In this document: piece by piece, positions 1 through 7,139 of the stretch
Layout: every line of letters begins with the position of its first letter
Position numbering within the stretch: position 1 is the stretch's first letter
Origin: Bacteroidota bacterium
GTDB taxonomy: Bacteria > Bacteroidota > Bacteroidia > Cytophagales > Cyclobacteriaceae
Assembly (NCBI GenBank): GCA_003242315.1
Contig: QGUY01000101.1
Span: forward strand, 1 to 12,970
Length of the DNA: 12,970 bases
Reading direction: 5' to 3'
Position numbers and translations under genes: made by a program
The notes under the pieces: model-generated
Told to the model about the DNA's origin: nothing
What the model saw: only the letters and a program-made list of their open reading frames with translations
The model's database searches: none

Positions 1-1
1 T

Positions 2-202
2 TGGCGAGGGTTAATTGTTTATAAGGAAAAGATTTAAAGGGCGGTAAGCATGGTGCAGATGGCGCTCGACCATCTGAGCAGGGAAAAGATTGTTGATCTC
101 GATGAAGAGCGTAAAGCTGCCATGGTAAGCAATCTTATGGTAGTGCTCTGCGGCGATAAGGATGCAACACCCGTCGTGAATGCGGGGACGCTGCACAACT
201 AG
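2..202 (+). pseudogene. C-terminal remnant of an SPFH/Band 7-domain protein (interrupted frame)
   Basis: The open part starts at ATG 50 and gives 50 residues ending in TAG 200-202. It contains DEERKAAMVSNLMVVLCGD followed by PVVNAGTLHN, which I recognise as the conserved C-terminus of Bacteroidota SPFH (stomatin/prohibitin-like) membrane proteins of about 300 residues. The family reads roughly KIVEGAVSMV just before this. Here the same frame reads KEKI, then TAA at 35-37, then RAVSMV, so homology seems to continue upstream across an in-frame stop. The other two plus frames also close early (TGA-free but TAA at 22-24 and 12-14), so no intact gene can enter from the left. Either the gene is broken by a small indel, or the base calls at this edge are wrong, or a short product restarts at ATG 50. 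SPFH proteins normally form membrane ring scaffolds; this piece lacks the SPFH domain. The family assignment is from memory of the C-terminal pattern. Confidence 0.5.
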
Positions 203-234
203 ATTGCCGGCGTGGAAATGACGGATATTTTTTG

Positions 235-390
235 ATGGCACAGAAAAAACCATTTGTACTTCGTATTGATCCTGAATTGTTGAAAGCGGTGGAAAAGTGG
301 GCCGCTGACGAGTTCCGAAGCACTAATGGGCAACTGGAGTGGCTGATCACCAAGGCGTTAAGGGAAGCTGGGCGGCTAAAAACGAAATAA
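235..390 (+). CDS. Small Arc-like ribbon-helix-helix DNA-binding protein
   Basis: 51 residues from ATG 235 to TAA 388-390. The N-terminus KKPFVLRIDPELLKAVEKWA is a typical RHH start: a short beta strand (FVLRID) that would pair in the dimer and contact DNA, then helix A (PELLKAVEKWAADEF) and helix B (STNGQLEWLITKALREAG). Proteins of this size and pattern (FxLRID, FRSxNGQLEW, ALxxAGR) occur in many Bacteroidota directly after an SPFH-domain gene, which matches the remnant 32 bp upstream. The likely role is a small dimeric DNA-binding regulator; its target cannot be read from the sequence. In toxin-antitoxin modules RHH proteins are often antitoxins, but no toxin gene is adjacent here, so I do not call it one. 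Start choice is clear: this is the only ATG that places the strand at the N-terminus. Confidence 0.75.
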   Translation: MAQKKPFVLRIDPELLKAVEKWAADEFRSTNGQLEWLITKALREAGRLKTK

Positions 391-407
391 CACCGATCCG
401 ACGGGGA

Positions 408-438
408 TTTGGAGCACGGCAGCGGATGCATTAATTTG
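408..438 (+). promoter_or_regulatory. Predicted Bacteroidota-type promoter for the 468 gene
   Basis: TTTG at 408-411 is followed after exactly 19 bp by TTAATTTG at 431-438. This matches the Bacteroidota primary sigma factor consensus TTTG-N19-TAnnTTTG except for one base in the -7 element (TT instead of TA). Transcription would begin near 444-447, leaving about 20-25 nt of leader before ATG 468. Prediction by eye only. Confidence 0.45.
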
Positions 439-467
439 GCCACATTGCTTCCGTTAACTCTGTCGCC

Positions 468-1250
468 ATGAAAAGGCTTGCCAACCGTCAAATACTCTTT
501 GTCCTGATACTCCTCCTCATTCACCCTATTGTTCGTGGTCAGGACTACCTGGTAACGACGAGTTCTGACACCCTGCGCGGCGAAATACGACCGCTCATGT
601 TCGGAGCCGAGAAGAAGGTGCAAATCAGGACTGCCGAAGGCAAAGAAATATACAGCATACTGCAGACGAGGTTCTTTGTGCTTGACGGTGTTTCCTACTT
701 TCCCGTGAGAGGTCCTCAGGGCTACACCTTCATGCAGCTGGTCAAGCAGGGGTACCTCAGTCTCTACCGGTTCCAGCCTGAAAATTCAAACGTATTTACC
801 GGCACATTCCTTCGCAAAGCGGACGGAACTGGAATCGAACTGCCCAATATTGGTTTCAAGAAACAAATGACCGAGTTTCTGGCCGACTGTGAAGATGTAG
901 TTGCACGCATTGAGAGTGGCGCGCTGAAGAAGTCGGACATCGACGCGATCATTGACGGATACAATGCTTGCATTAGCCGTCGAACTCAGGGCGTGCGCGA
1001 GGATATTCAGGTCCGCGTTGAAGCTAAATCCGCATTAACACTTTGGAATGAACTGGAAACAGCTATTGAAAAGGAAGGCGATTTTGAAGAACGGGAAACC
1101 GCTCTCGAGATGGTAGCTGACATCCGGAACCGTGTGAGTCGCGGCGAGAGGGTTCCGAACTTTATCCTCCAGGGATTAAAAAATGCTGTGAATAACAGAC
1201 CCGCTCTCTCCGAACCACTCAGCAAGGCATTGGCATCGCTCGAACAGTAA
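468..1250 (+). CDS. Secreted protein of unknown function (260 aa)
   Basis: I do not recognise a named family. Residues 1-24 form a clear Sec signal peptide: basic start MKRLANRQ, hydrophobic ILFVLILLLI, and a probable signal peptidase I site after VRG, so the mature protein starts near Q25 in the periplasm or outer layers. There is no lipobox cysteine. The mature N-terminal half (about 26-120) looks beta-rich, with SDTLRGEI and a GYLSLYRF segment, a pattern common in Bacteroidota envelope proteins. The half from about 130 on is alpha-helical, with two cysteines in FLADCEDV and DGYNACIS and charged amphipathic helices to the end (ETAIEKEGDFEERETALEM). Its stop lies 5 bp from the stop of the convergent DoxX-like gene. 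A promoter-like sequence lies just upstream. Coding status is strong because of the signal peptide and sustained frame; function is unknown. Confidence 0.8.
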   Translation: MKRLANRQILFVLILLLIHPIVRGQDYLVTTSSDTLRGEIRPLMFGAEKKVQIRTAEGKEIYSILQTRFFVLDGVSYFPVRGPQGYTFMQLVKQGYLSLYRFQPENSNVFTGTFLRKADGTGIELPNIGFKKQMTEFLADCEDVVARIESGALKKSDIDAIIDGYNACISRRTQGVREDIQVRVEAKSALTLWNELETAIEKEGDFEERETALEMVADIRNRVSRGERVPNFILQGLKNAVNNRPALSEPLSKALASLEQ

Positions 1251-1255
1251 CGGTA

Positions 1256-1642
1256 TCAGCACCGGCGAACGATGGCCATGATTCGCTTGCGGTCGGCTAT
1301 CAGTACATAGGCCGAGCATATGGCCACTACCCAGGCAAGGAAAAAGAGATAGCCTCCATCGCCCTGTACTTCGATGCCAAGTCGGGTAAAGTGCATTCCG
1401 ATCGCGCCGACCATCAGGCCAAGCGCAAGCGCAGCACCCAACCAGGCGGCACGATTCAGCAGCAACAATATCACGGCGATGAGTTCTGCCACGCCGACAC
1501 CAATCCGACCCCATGGCTCCATACCGACGGTCGTGAAGATATACACGGATTCAGGGGCGGCTCCGAACTTGAAGTACAGCGTTTGAAAAAGGATCAGGGC
1601 CGCGATCAGTCGCGCACCGAGGTATAGGATCTTCTCAAGCAT
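1256..1642 (-). CDS. DoxX-like small membrane protein
   Basis: 128 residues from ATG 1640-1642. Four hydrophobic segments are visible: about 7-24 (YLGARLIAALILFQTLYF), 46-62 (IGVGVAELIAVILLLLN), 65-83 (AWLGAALALGLMVGAIGMH) and 97-115 (YLFFLAWVVAICSAYVL). The motif GMEPWGRIGVGVAELIA between helices 1 and 2 is typical of the DoxX/DoxX-like family of four-helix inner-membrane proteins in Bacteroidota. Members are named after a thiosulfate:quinone oxidoreductase subunit, but most small stand-alone ones have no proven function, so no reaction is assigned. A longer reading from 1702 would add a non-hydrophobic, basic N-terminus and cover the divergent promoter region; the ATG at 1642 begins exactly at the expected MLEKILYL family start. 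It is divergent from the LOG gene and nearly abuts the secreted-protein gene at its 3' end. Confidence 0.78.
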   Translation of the reverse strand: MLEKILYLGARLIAALILFQTLYFKFGAAPESVYIFTTVGMEPWGRIGVGVAELIAVILLLLNRAAWLGAALALGLMVGAIGMHFTRLGIEVQGDGGYLFFLAWVVAICSAYVLIADRKRIMAIVRRC

Positions 1643-1651
1643 TTTTGTGGG

Positions 1652-1682
1652 GTTGTGGGGCCATACTAAAGTAGTAATTTTG
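1652..1682 (+). promoter_or_regulatory. Predicted Bacteroidota-type promoter for the LOG-family gene
   Basis: GTTG at 1652-1655, 19 bp, then TAATTTTG at 1675-1682. The -7 element matches TAnnTTTG perfectly and the spacing is the consensus value. Initiation is expected near 1688-1690, giving a leader of about 78 nt before ATG 1767. On the opposite strand, TACTTTAG (complement of 1666-1673) is a 7-of-8 match that could serve the divergent DoxX-like gene, although no -33 element lies at the right distance. Confidence 0.5.
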
Positions 1683-1766
1683 ACCCTCCGTTGCTGGTGC
1701 ACTGTTCAACTATTTTCAACAGGTGGCACACGGCGTGATGTATTTATTGGACTCAACTCTTTTGCG

Positions 1767-2558
1767 ATGTCAACGATAAAGCCTATCCGACCGGATTACA
1801 AACCATTGTCTCTTCGATCAAAAGACGAAGAAGTATTCCTGGAAGGCCCGCGTACCCGGATGTTCGAATTCTTCTTTGTGCTGCGGGTCTTGCGCGATTT
1901 CATTAGGGGCTTCCGAATGCTTCACTTTGTAGGACCCTGCATCACCATTTTTGGCTCTGCCCGATTCAAAGAGGATCACGAATACTACAAGAAGGCCTAT
2001 GAGGTCGGGAAGAAACTGGCCGAAGCGGGAGTCACCGTTCTTACAGGAGGCGGTCCCGGTCTAATGGAAGCTGCAAACCGCGGAGCCTGGGAAAACGGCG
2101 GAATCTCCATCGGCTGCAACATCGAACTACCGCACGAACAACAACCCAATCCCTACATGCACCGCTGGGTGAACATGCGTTACTTCTTTGTGCGGAAAGT
2201 GCTGTTGGTAAAGTACTCTTTTGCATTCATAGTCCTGCCGGGCGGCCTGGGAACAATGGATGAATTCTTTGAGATTCTCACCCTAATACAGACGGGGATC
2301 ATCAAAGATTTCCCCGTCGTACTCATCGGCAAAAAATACTATGAACCCCTCGCGGAGCAACTGAAGCAAATGGTGGCACACGGCACCATCGATGAAAAGG
2401 ACCTTAAGCTTGTTCTCATCACCGACGACATCGACGAAGCCAGCAAGCATGTCCAGGAATACGTCATCCGCAATTACAAGGTCACGCGAATGAAACCTTC
2501 ACGTTTACTGAGGGAAGAAATTATGAAGGCACATCGCGCCCGCACAGCTAAATCATAA
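1767..2558 (+). CDS. LOG-family protein (TIGR00730-type nucleotide 5'-monophosphate phosphoribohydrolase)
   Basis: 263 residues from ATG 1767. The Rossmann-like LOG fold shows CITIFGSARF (58-67) as the first strand and loop, GGGPGLMEAANRG (94-106) as the first nucleotide-binding motif, R143-K144 in the helix before the next strand, and PGGLGTMDE (158-166) as the signature PGGxGTxxE loop with the catalytic glutamate. These residues are those needed in LOG enzymes, which release the base from nucleoside 5'-monophosphates (cytokinin riboside monophosphates in plants; AMP-type substrates are plausible in bacteria). The physiological substrate here is not determinable. The family is often misannotated as lysine decarboxylase. 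There are about 55 extra residues before the core and a basic C-terminal tail. Longer upstream starts are rejected because they begin ahead of the predicted promoter and add cysteine- and tryptophan-rich low-quality sequence. Its last codons overlap the convergent menC stop. Confidence 0.88.
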   Translation: MSTIKPIRPDYKPLSLRSKDEEVFLEGPRTRMFEFFFVLRVLRDFIRGFRMLHFVGPCITIFGSARFKEDHEYYKKAYEVGKKLAEAGVTVLTGGGPGLMEAANRGAWENGGISIGCNIELPHEQQPNPYMHRWVNMRYFFVRKVLLVKYSFAFIVLPGGLGTMDEFFEILTLIQTGIIKDFPVVLIGKKYYEPLAEQLKQMVAHGTIDEKDLKLVLITDDIDEASKHVQEYVIRNYKVTRMKPSRLLREEIMKAHRARTAKS

Positions 2559-3608
2559 CAGCTCCCACGTTCCCTGCGGATCGTTCATAAGACAACCGTT
2601 CACCACCTTCAACGGTGAGCTTATGTTGTTCGTGTAAATCGATCCAGTACCTAACCCCTGGGGAATGGTCGACCTGAACGCTGACACGAACTGACTGATA
2701 GCATTCAACCCGATACCCGACTCGAGGGCAGACGTGATCCACCAACCAATGCCCCGTTTCTCCGCTTTGCTTATCCATTCACGGCAGTGCAGGATTCCAC
2801 CATGCAGCGTCGGCTTTAACACGATAAACGCGGGCTTGATGGCATCCAGCAGCGCGTCCTTGCTTTGTTCCTTTCCTATGAGCTCCTCGTCCAGCGCAAT
2901 AGGTATAGGAGATGCGCTGCAAATATCCGCCATCTCGGGCAAACCCGCCTTTATCGGCTGTTCGATAGAATGAACCCCAAACGCTGACAATCGTTTAAGC
3001 TTTGCCAACGCTTCATTTGGAGCGAACGCGCCGTTCGCGTCAAGTCTCAACGTGATTCTATTCCTGTCGTGAACTTTGCGAAACGCCTCAAGCATGCGGC
3101 ACTCTTCATCAAAATCGCAGCCACCAACTTTGATCTTGATGCATGTAAAGCCGCGGTTGACAAGCTGATTTGCTTGATTCAGCATTGACTCCACATCGTT
3201 CATCCACACCAGGCCGTTGATGGGGATGGGCACGCCACGAACAAAGTCGTTGTCGAACAAGACTCTTCTTCCCCCGTTGACCAGATCGAGCATCGCGGTT
3301 TCCAGTCCGAACGTTATCGATGGAAACCCCGGCGGCACCAATTGCCTTACCCACGCCTCAGCATCCTGTGGCATCTCCTGTCCCTCTACTCGCTCTAAAA
3401 CATCCGCAAGCACCGTCTCAAAATGCGGCATATCATCGATGCTGAGGCCTGGAAGAGGTCCGCATTCGCCCACACCAACAACGTCTGGGTTGCGCGTATC
3501 GAAAATTCGGATAAACCATGAACGCTTATCGCGCATGGGACCCCGAGACGTGCGCGCATCAAAACCAAACACAAAGGTTTTTGAGAAGAAACTTCCGGAA
3601 AGCGGCAT
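2553..3608 (-). CDS. menC: o-Succinylbenzoate synthase (enolase superfamily)
   Basis: 351 residues from ATG 3606-3608; a TTG two codons upstream is a less likely start. OSB synthase dehydrates SHCHC to o-succinylbenzoate in menaquinone biosynthesis in the cytoplasm. The N-terminal capping domain contains RGPMRDKRSWFIRI and GVGECGPLPGL (the substrate-side 20s/50s loop region). The barrel carries the enolase-superfamily residues: KIK at 158-160 (the second lysine is the acid/base), D190 in LRLDANGAF, E216 in SIEQP, D240 in ALDEEL as metal ligands, and K265 in IVLKPTLHGG as the opposite-face lysine. Length and motif order fit Bacteroidota MenC; a dipeptide epimerase is the main alternative but would be expected to have a DxD near the end, which I do not see. 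Other men genes are not in the window. The gene is divergent from queA with a 39-bp gap. Confidence 0.9.
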   Translation of the reverse strand: MPLSGSFFSKTFVFGFDARTSRGPMRDKRSWFIRIFDTRNPDVVGVGECGPLPGLSIDDMPHFETVLADVLERVEGQEMPQDAEAWVRQLVPPGFPSITFGLETAMLDLVNGGRRVLFDNDFVRGVPIPINGLVWMNDVESMLNQANQLVNRGFTCIKIKVGGCDFDEECRMLEAFRKVHDRNRITLRLDANGAFAPNEALAKLKRLSAFGVHSIEQPIKAGLPEMADICSASPIPIALDEELIGKEQSKDALLDAIKPAFIVLKPTLHGGILHCREWISKAEKRGIGWWITSALESGIGLNAISQFVSAFRSTIPQGLGTGSIYTNNISSPLKVVNGCLMNDPQGTWELL

Positions 3609-3632
3609 GCGCAATGTTACGAATTTACTGTG

Positions 3633-3640
3633 TTACTTTG
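3633..3640 (+). promoter_or_regulatory. Possible -7 element for queA
   Basis: TTACTTTG followed by CGGCC lies 7 bp before ATG 3648. It matches TAnnTTTG in 7 of 8 positions, but no TTG is seen at the -33 spacing. If used, the transcript would begin at or within a base or two of the start codon (leaderless or nearly so). The 39-bp gap to menC must hold the promoters of both genes; on the minus strand TAACATTG (complement of 3613-3620) is a similarly imperfect match very close to the menC start. Confidence 0.3.
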
Positions 3641-3647
3641 CGGCCAA

Positions 3648-4835
3648 ATGAACCCGGTTCACCTTCACGATTACCTGTATGAGCTGCCCGATGATCGGAT
3701 CGCTCGGTATCCCCTGCCTCACCGCGACCGGTCGAAGCTCCTCATATACCGACAGGGAACAATAGAACACGACGTTTTCAATCAGCTCGACAAATACCTT
3801 CCGAAAAATAGTATCCTCTTCTTTAATGACACGAAAGTCATTCCTGCGCGATTGTTTTTCAGGAAGCCGACCGGCGCCGTCATTGAAGTATTGCTGCTCA
3901 ACCCGGTATCACCTTCTGCGTCAATAGCGCACGTTATGGACAGTCGGGAATCCTGCGTATGGCAATGCACGATCGGAAATCTGAAGCGGTGGTCGGAAGC
4001 CGTTCCCCTTAAACTCGATGCGGATGGACACACCCTGGAAGCGCACCTCACAGATCGTGAGAAGGGACTGGTTCAATTTCGCTGGACCAGTGAGATGACT
4101 TTCGCTGGCGTCCTCGACCACGCTGGCGTCATGCCGCTGCCTCCGTATCTACGGCGTGAGGCAGAAGATGCGGACCGCGAGCGATATCAAACCGTTTACT
4201 CTCGCATCGAAGGGGCTGTGGCCGCGCCAACCGCCGGTCTTCACTTTACTGATGCCGTATTCGACAAGCTTAAAGCCGCCGGCTTCTCGACCGATTTTTT
4301 AACGCTGCACGTGAGCGCAGGTACGTTCCTTCCAGTCAAGCACGAAGATGCCACACAACATGTCATGCACGCCGAGCACGTCACCGTCACGCGCGATAAC
4401 ATCCGCAATCTGCTTGATGAAGAAAAATCTGTTATCGCGGTTGGCACGACTTCCATGCGCACGCTGGAAAGCCTGTATTGGTACGGAGTGGATTTGCTGG
4501 AACGAGGCGACGCTCCATTTGTTGTTCATCAGGATGTTGAAAGGCACCTAAGGACCGGCGGTCCTTCTGTGCGCGACGCTCTTTCGCGCATTCTTCAGCG
4601 CATGGATGAGAAGAAGGTAGACACAATTCACGGACAGACGTCGATCTACATCTTGCCGGGCTACACCTTCAGGGTTTGTCGCGGTCTGATAACAAACTTT
4701 CACCAACCAGGGTCCACCCTGCTGTTGCTGATAGCAGCCTTCATTGGTGACGGTTGGAAGAAGGTGTACGCCGAAGCGCTGGAACGCGAATACCGCTTCC
4801 TCAGTTTTGGCGACAGTTCCCTACTGCTTCCCTGA
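3648..4835 (+). CDS. queA: S-adenosylmethionine:tRNA ribosyltransferase-isomerase
   Basis: 395 residues from ATG 3648. QueA transfers and rearranges the ribosyl group of SAM onto preQ1 at position 34 of GUN-anticodon tRNAs, giving epoxyqueuosine. Family motifs in order: the N-terminal YELPDDRIARYPLPHRDRSK, NDTKVIPARL (60-69), GVMPLPPYL (about 160-168), YQTVYSR then GAVAAPTAGLHFT (to about 201), TLHVSAGTF (about 219-227), VGTTSMRTLES (265-275) and, near the end, LITNFHQPGSTLLLL. The protein is longer than the roughly 350-residue proteobacterial form because of insertions in the first half, which is usual in Bacteroidota. A GTG start at 3630 would add six residues but would place the start upstream of the -7-like element. 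The stop lies 3 bp from the stop of the convergent envelope gene. Other queuosine genes are not nearby. Confidence 0.95.
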   Translation: MNPVHLHDYLYELPDDRIARYPLPHRDRSKLLIYRQGTIEHDVFNQLDKYLPKNSILFFNDTKVIPARLFFRKPTGAVIEVLLLNPVSPSASIAHVMDSRESCVWQCTIGNLKRWSEAVPLKLDADGHTLEAHLTDREKGLVQFRWTSEMTFAGVLDHAGVMPLPPYLRREAEDADRERYQTVYSRIEGAVAAPTAGLHFTDAVFDKLKAAGFSTDFLTLHVSAGTFLPVKHEDATQHVMHAEHVTVTRDNIRNLLDEEKSVIAVGTTSMRTLESLYWYGVDLLERGDAPFVVHQDVERHLRTGGPSVRDALSRILQRMDEKKVDTIHGQTSIYILPGYTFRVCRGLITNFHQPGSTLLLLIAAFIGDGWKKVYAEALEREYRFLSFGDSSLLLP

Positions 4836-4838
4836 CGA

Positions 4839-7139
4839 TTATTTCGTAACGTCCACGATGCGTACTTCTACGCGTCTACCTTCTTCTTTGGATTGTGCCT
4901 GATTCGTGGCACCATATCCTTTGGCAACGATACGGCGACGAACGATACCGCGGTGATTCAGGTAATCAAGTACAGCAATTGCGCGTTTGTTGGAAATATC
5001 CCTGTTGAATTCTTCCGATCCTTCGGCTGACGCGAAACCTGATATTTCTACTCCGAGCGCCGGATTGCCCTTAAGGATTTCCAGAATCTTGTCGAGTTCG
5101 GCGTTGTATTGCGACTTGAGATCGCTCTTGCCTGCGTCGAAATACACTTTCACAAGCTTGTTAAGCAAGCTCTTGTCATACGCCGGTACGGCAGGTGCTG
5201 TTTTGGACTTATTGGCCTCTTCCGTTACGTGGAACGTAGGCAGTGAGAAGATTTCTTTACCCTGAACAAGTTTCCGTTCAAACTTGCTCTCGTCGCTTTC
5301 GTCGTAGTAGTACGTACGCGTAGCTACCTGGAGACGCGAGTTCTCCTCTTCATTGAAGTTTATGTTGTCGATGCTATTCTGCATCTGGATAAGATCGACG
5401 AGGTAGTCGATCCCCTCCTGATCGCCGGCGGCCATGAGGTCGATCATCATGTCATACACGTCAACGTTACCGTCCTGAACCAGTTTAGCCTCATGTGTCT
5501 TTCTGAGACTGGCTTTTACGTCCTGGTTCGTATCATAAAACGCATTCTTCACAGAGACTTCCTGGCCTACCACCACATCGAATTGTTTGATAGTCTTGAG
5601 GCTGATCTGCTGAAAGAGCTCGTAGAAGTACGACTGATTCGGAATGTGAATGTTGAGCGTGTAAGGAAGAAATCCTTCGGATTCGACGATGATGTCATAG
5701 TTCTTTGCAGGCGGGAGAATGACAAGGTAGTTACCGGTTTCCGGATCGGGGCTATACACGAAGTCGAGCCGCTTGTTGGTTTCGTTGTCGATCACGTAAA
5801 TGGTTGTCGGCATCGGCTTGCCCGTCTCAGCGTTCAGGATTTTTCCCTTAAGCATCGTGAGCGGGATGTTGCGGGATTCCTCGGGCATGTCGATGTAGTA
5901 AATATCCTGCGCTCCTTGTCCTCCTTTGCGATCAGAAGAGAAATAGCCGCGTGTTCCGTCTGCAGTCAGTGTGAAATAGTTGTCGTTGGCGGTAGTGTTT
6001 ACCGGGTATCCCATGTTTTCCGGTCGTGTCCATTTTCCGTTGACGAGCATCGTCTTGAAAATATCGCGCCCTCCCATACTGCGCGGCCCATCGCTGGTAA
6101 AGAACAGCGTTTGTTGGTCGGGATGAATGAACGGCGCGTCTTCGTTGGCGGTGGTGTTCACCTCCGGTCCTAGGTTCACGGGTGCCGTCCAGGTGCCGTC
6201 ACTTTTTTTGTCGATGCGATAGATATCAAGTCCACCATATCCTCCTACCCTGTCGCTTGCAAAATAAATTGTCTTACCATCGGGCGTAATACTTGCAGTC
6301 GACTCAAGATATTTCGGAGTATTGAGTGTGTTGGCAACGACGGAGGGTTTTGACCATGTCTCGCCGGCGCGTTCAATGACAAAGATGCTGCCGGGGTCAC
6401 TCGCACCGCCCATGAAAATCAGCATTCGCTGGCCGTCGGCAGAGATCCCTGCCGTTCCAACGTTGTAATCTGATGCGACAGGCACCACTTTAGGTTCTGA
6501 CCATGTGCCGGAGTGGTTATATGAAATGTAAATCTCTTCGATGAACTTGTCTCCAGAGCGTGTCTTGCCCGTGTTGGGTCGCAGGGCAGTGAAGGCAAGA
6601 ACACTTTCGTCGGCCGACACCACCGGGTTATATTCGGTGTATTGTGTGTTGATGACGTTGCTCATCCGTGTAACCTGCGTACTACGCGGCACAGACATGA
6701 ATACAACAGCGTTGTTGCATTGTTCCAAAGCGAGGTCAGCCATTGCCATGGCCTTCTTGTCCGCCTTATTCGAAAGCTCCTTGAATTTTGTGAAAGACGC
6801 TATTGCCTTTTGCAGATTCTCAGCGCGCAGGTACAGATGACCCAAATCGTAATGAACGCTTGCCGGCACTGCAGCGCCGTTCCTGATAGCATTCTCGAAA
6901 TGGGGAATTGCCTCTAATTGCTTGTCCGTTTGAACGGAGTTTGCCAGGCAGACACCCACCTTATAGTGAACCATTGGATCTTTAACGCCGCCTTCGATTG
7001 CCTGCAGGAAAAGGGGCAGGGCTTCTTCGTAATTGCGGATCCCAAAATAGCGTTCCGCATCGGAAAGGGCTTTTGAGCTTTGCGCAAACGCCGCTGAAGC
7101 GAACGCCAGCAGGTAGAAAAGCACGTAGTATGGTTTCAT
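4839..7139 (-). CDS. OmpA-family envelope protein with TPR, PD40 beta-propeller and CRD-like domains (PorE-like layout)
   Basis: 766 residues. Residues 1-19 form a Sec signal peptide with a site after AFA; there is no lipobox cysteine. Residues 22-145 contain TPR-type helices (DAERYFGIRNYEEALPLFLQA, then HYDLGHLYLRAENLQKAIAS). Residues 165-415 hold about five PD40/WD40-like propeller repeats, with recurrent SADG/TPDG turns and F-SDR-GG--G--DIY endings. Residues 428-505 look like a carboxypeptidase-regulatory-like beta fold. A helical linker follows (540-600). Residues 663-762 are an OmpA C-terminal domain with VYFDAGKSDL and NRDISNKRAIAVLDYL. The arginine that binds peptidoglycan is present (R719), but the usual aspartate of the GxxD motif is S704. 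This order matches PorE of the type IX secretion/gliding machinery, which is however a lipoprotein in the described case, so PorE identity is not asserted. Expected location: periplasm, outer membrane-attached or peptidoglycan-associated. Confidence 0.85.
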   Translation of the reverse strand: MKPYYVLFYLLAFASAAFAQSSKALSDAERYFGIRNYEEALPLFLQAIEGGVKDPMVHYKVGVCLANSVQTDKQLEAIPHFENAIRNGAAVPASVHYDLGHLYLRAENLQKAIASFTKFKELSNKADKKAMAMADLALEQCNNAVVFMSVPRSTQVTRMSNVINTQYTEYNPVVSADESVLAFTALRPNTGKTRSGDKFIEEIYISYNHSGTWSEPKVVPVASDYNVGTAGISADGQRMLIFMGGASDPGSIFVIERAGETWSKPSVVANTLNTPKYLESTASITPDGKTIYFASDRVGGYGGLDIYRIDKKSDGTWTAPVNLGPEVNTTANEDAPFIHPDQQTLFFTSDGPRSMGGRDIFKTMLVNGKWTRPENMGYPVNTTANDNYFTLTADGTRGYFSSDRKGGQGAQDIYYIDMPEESRNIPLTMLKGKILNAETGKPMPTTIYVIDNETNKRLDFVYSPDPETGNYLVILPPAKNYDIIVESEGFLPYTLNIHIPNQSYFYELFQQISLKTIKQFDVVVGQEVSVKNAFYDTNQDVKASLRKTHEAKLVQDGNVDVYDMMIDLMAAGDQEGIDYLVDLIQMQNSIDNINFNEEENSRLQVATRTYYYDESDESKFERKLVQGKEIFSLPTFHVTEEANKSKTAPAVPAYDKSLLNKLVKVYFDAGKSDLKSQYNAELDKILEILKGNPALGVEISGFASAEGSEEFNRDISNKRAIAVLDYLNHRGIVRRRIVAKGYGATNQAQSKEEGRRVEVRIVDVTK

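Noticed and set aside
11..253. Minus-strand 80-residue open frame opposite the SPFH remnant
   Set aside because: It is antisense to a segment with clear SPFH-type codons, is rich in His and Tyr, and has no recognisable domain.
235..390. Toxin-antitoxin module based on the RHH protein
   Set aside because: No toxin-sized gene lies next to it; the neighbours are the SPFH remnant and a secreted protein on the far side of its own promoter.
1647..1766. Longer N-terminus for the LOG-family protein
   Set aside because: The added 40 residues are unlike the family and begin upstream of a consensus-spaced promoter whose start site would lie within them.
1722..2384. 13-bp direct repeat GGTGGCACACGGC at 1722-1734 and 2372-2384
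   Set aside because: About one such pair is expected by chance in a 13-kb window and the second copy is ordinary LOG coding sequence.
4550..4565. Inverted repeat AGGACC-GGC-GGTCCT that could look like a terminator
   Set aside because: It lies inside the queA frame, has no following T-run, and the encoded residues (RTGGPS) are in frame.
5493..6173. Plus-strand 226-residue open frame inside the OmpA-family gene
   Set aside because: It is antisense to a strongly supported propeller and CRD coding region and its sequence resembles a mirrored shadow, with no family motif.
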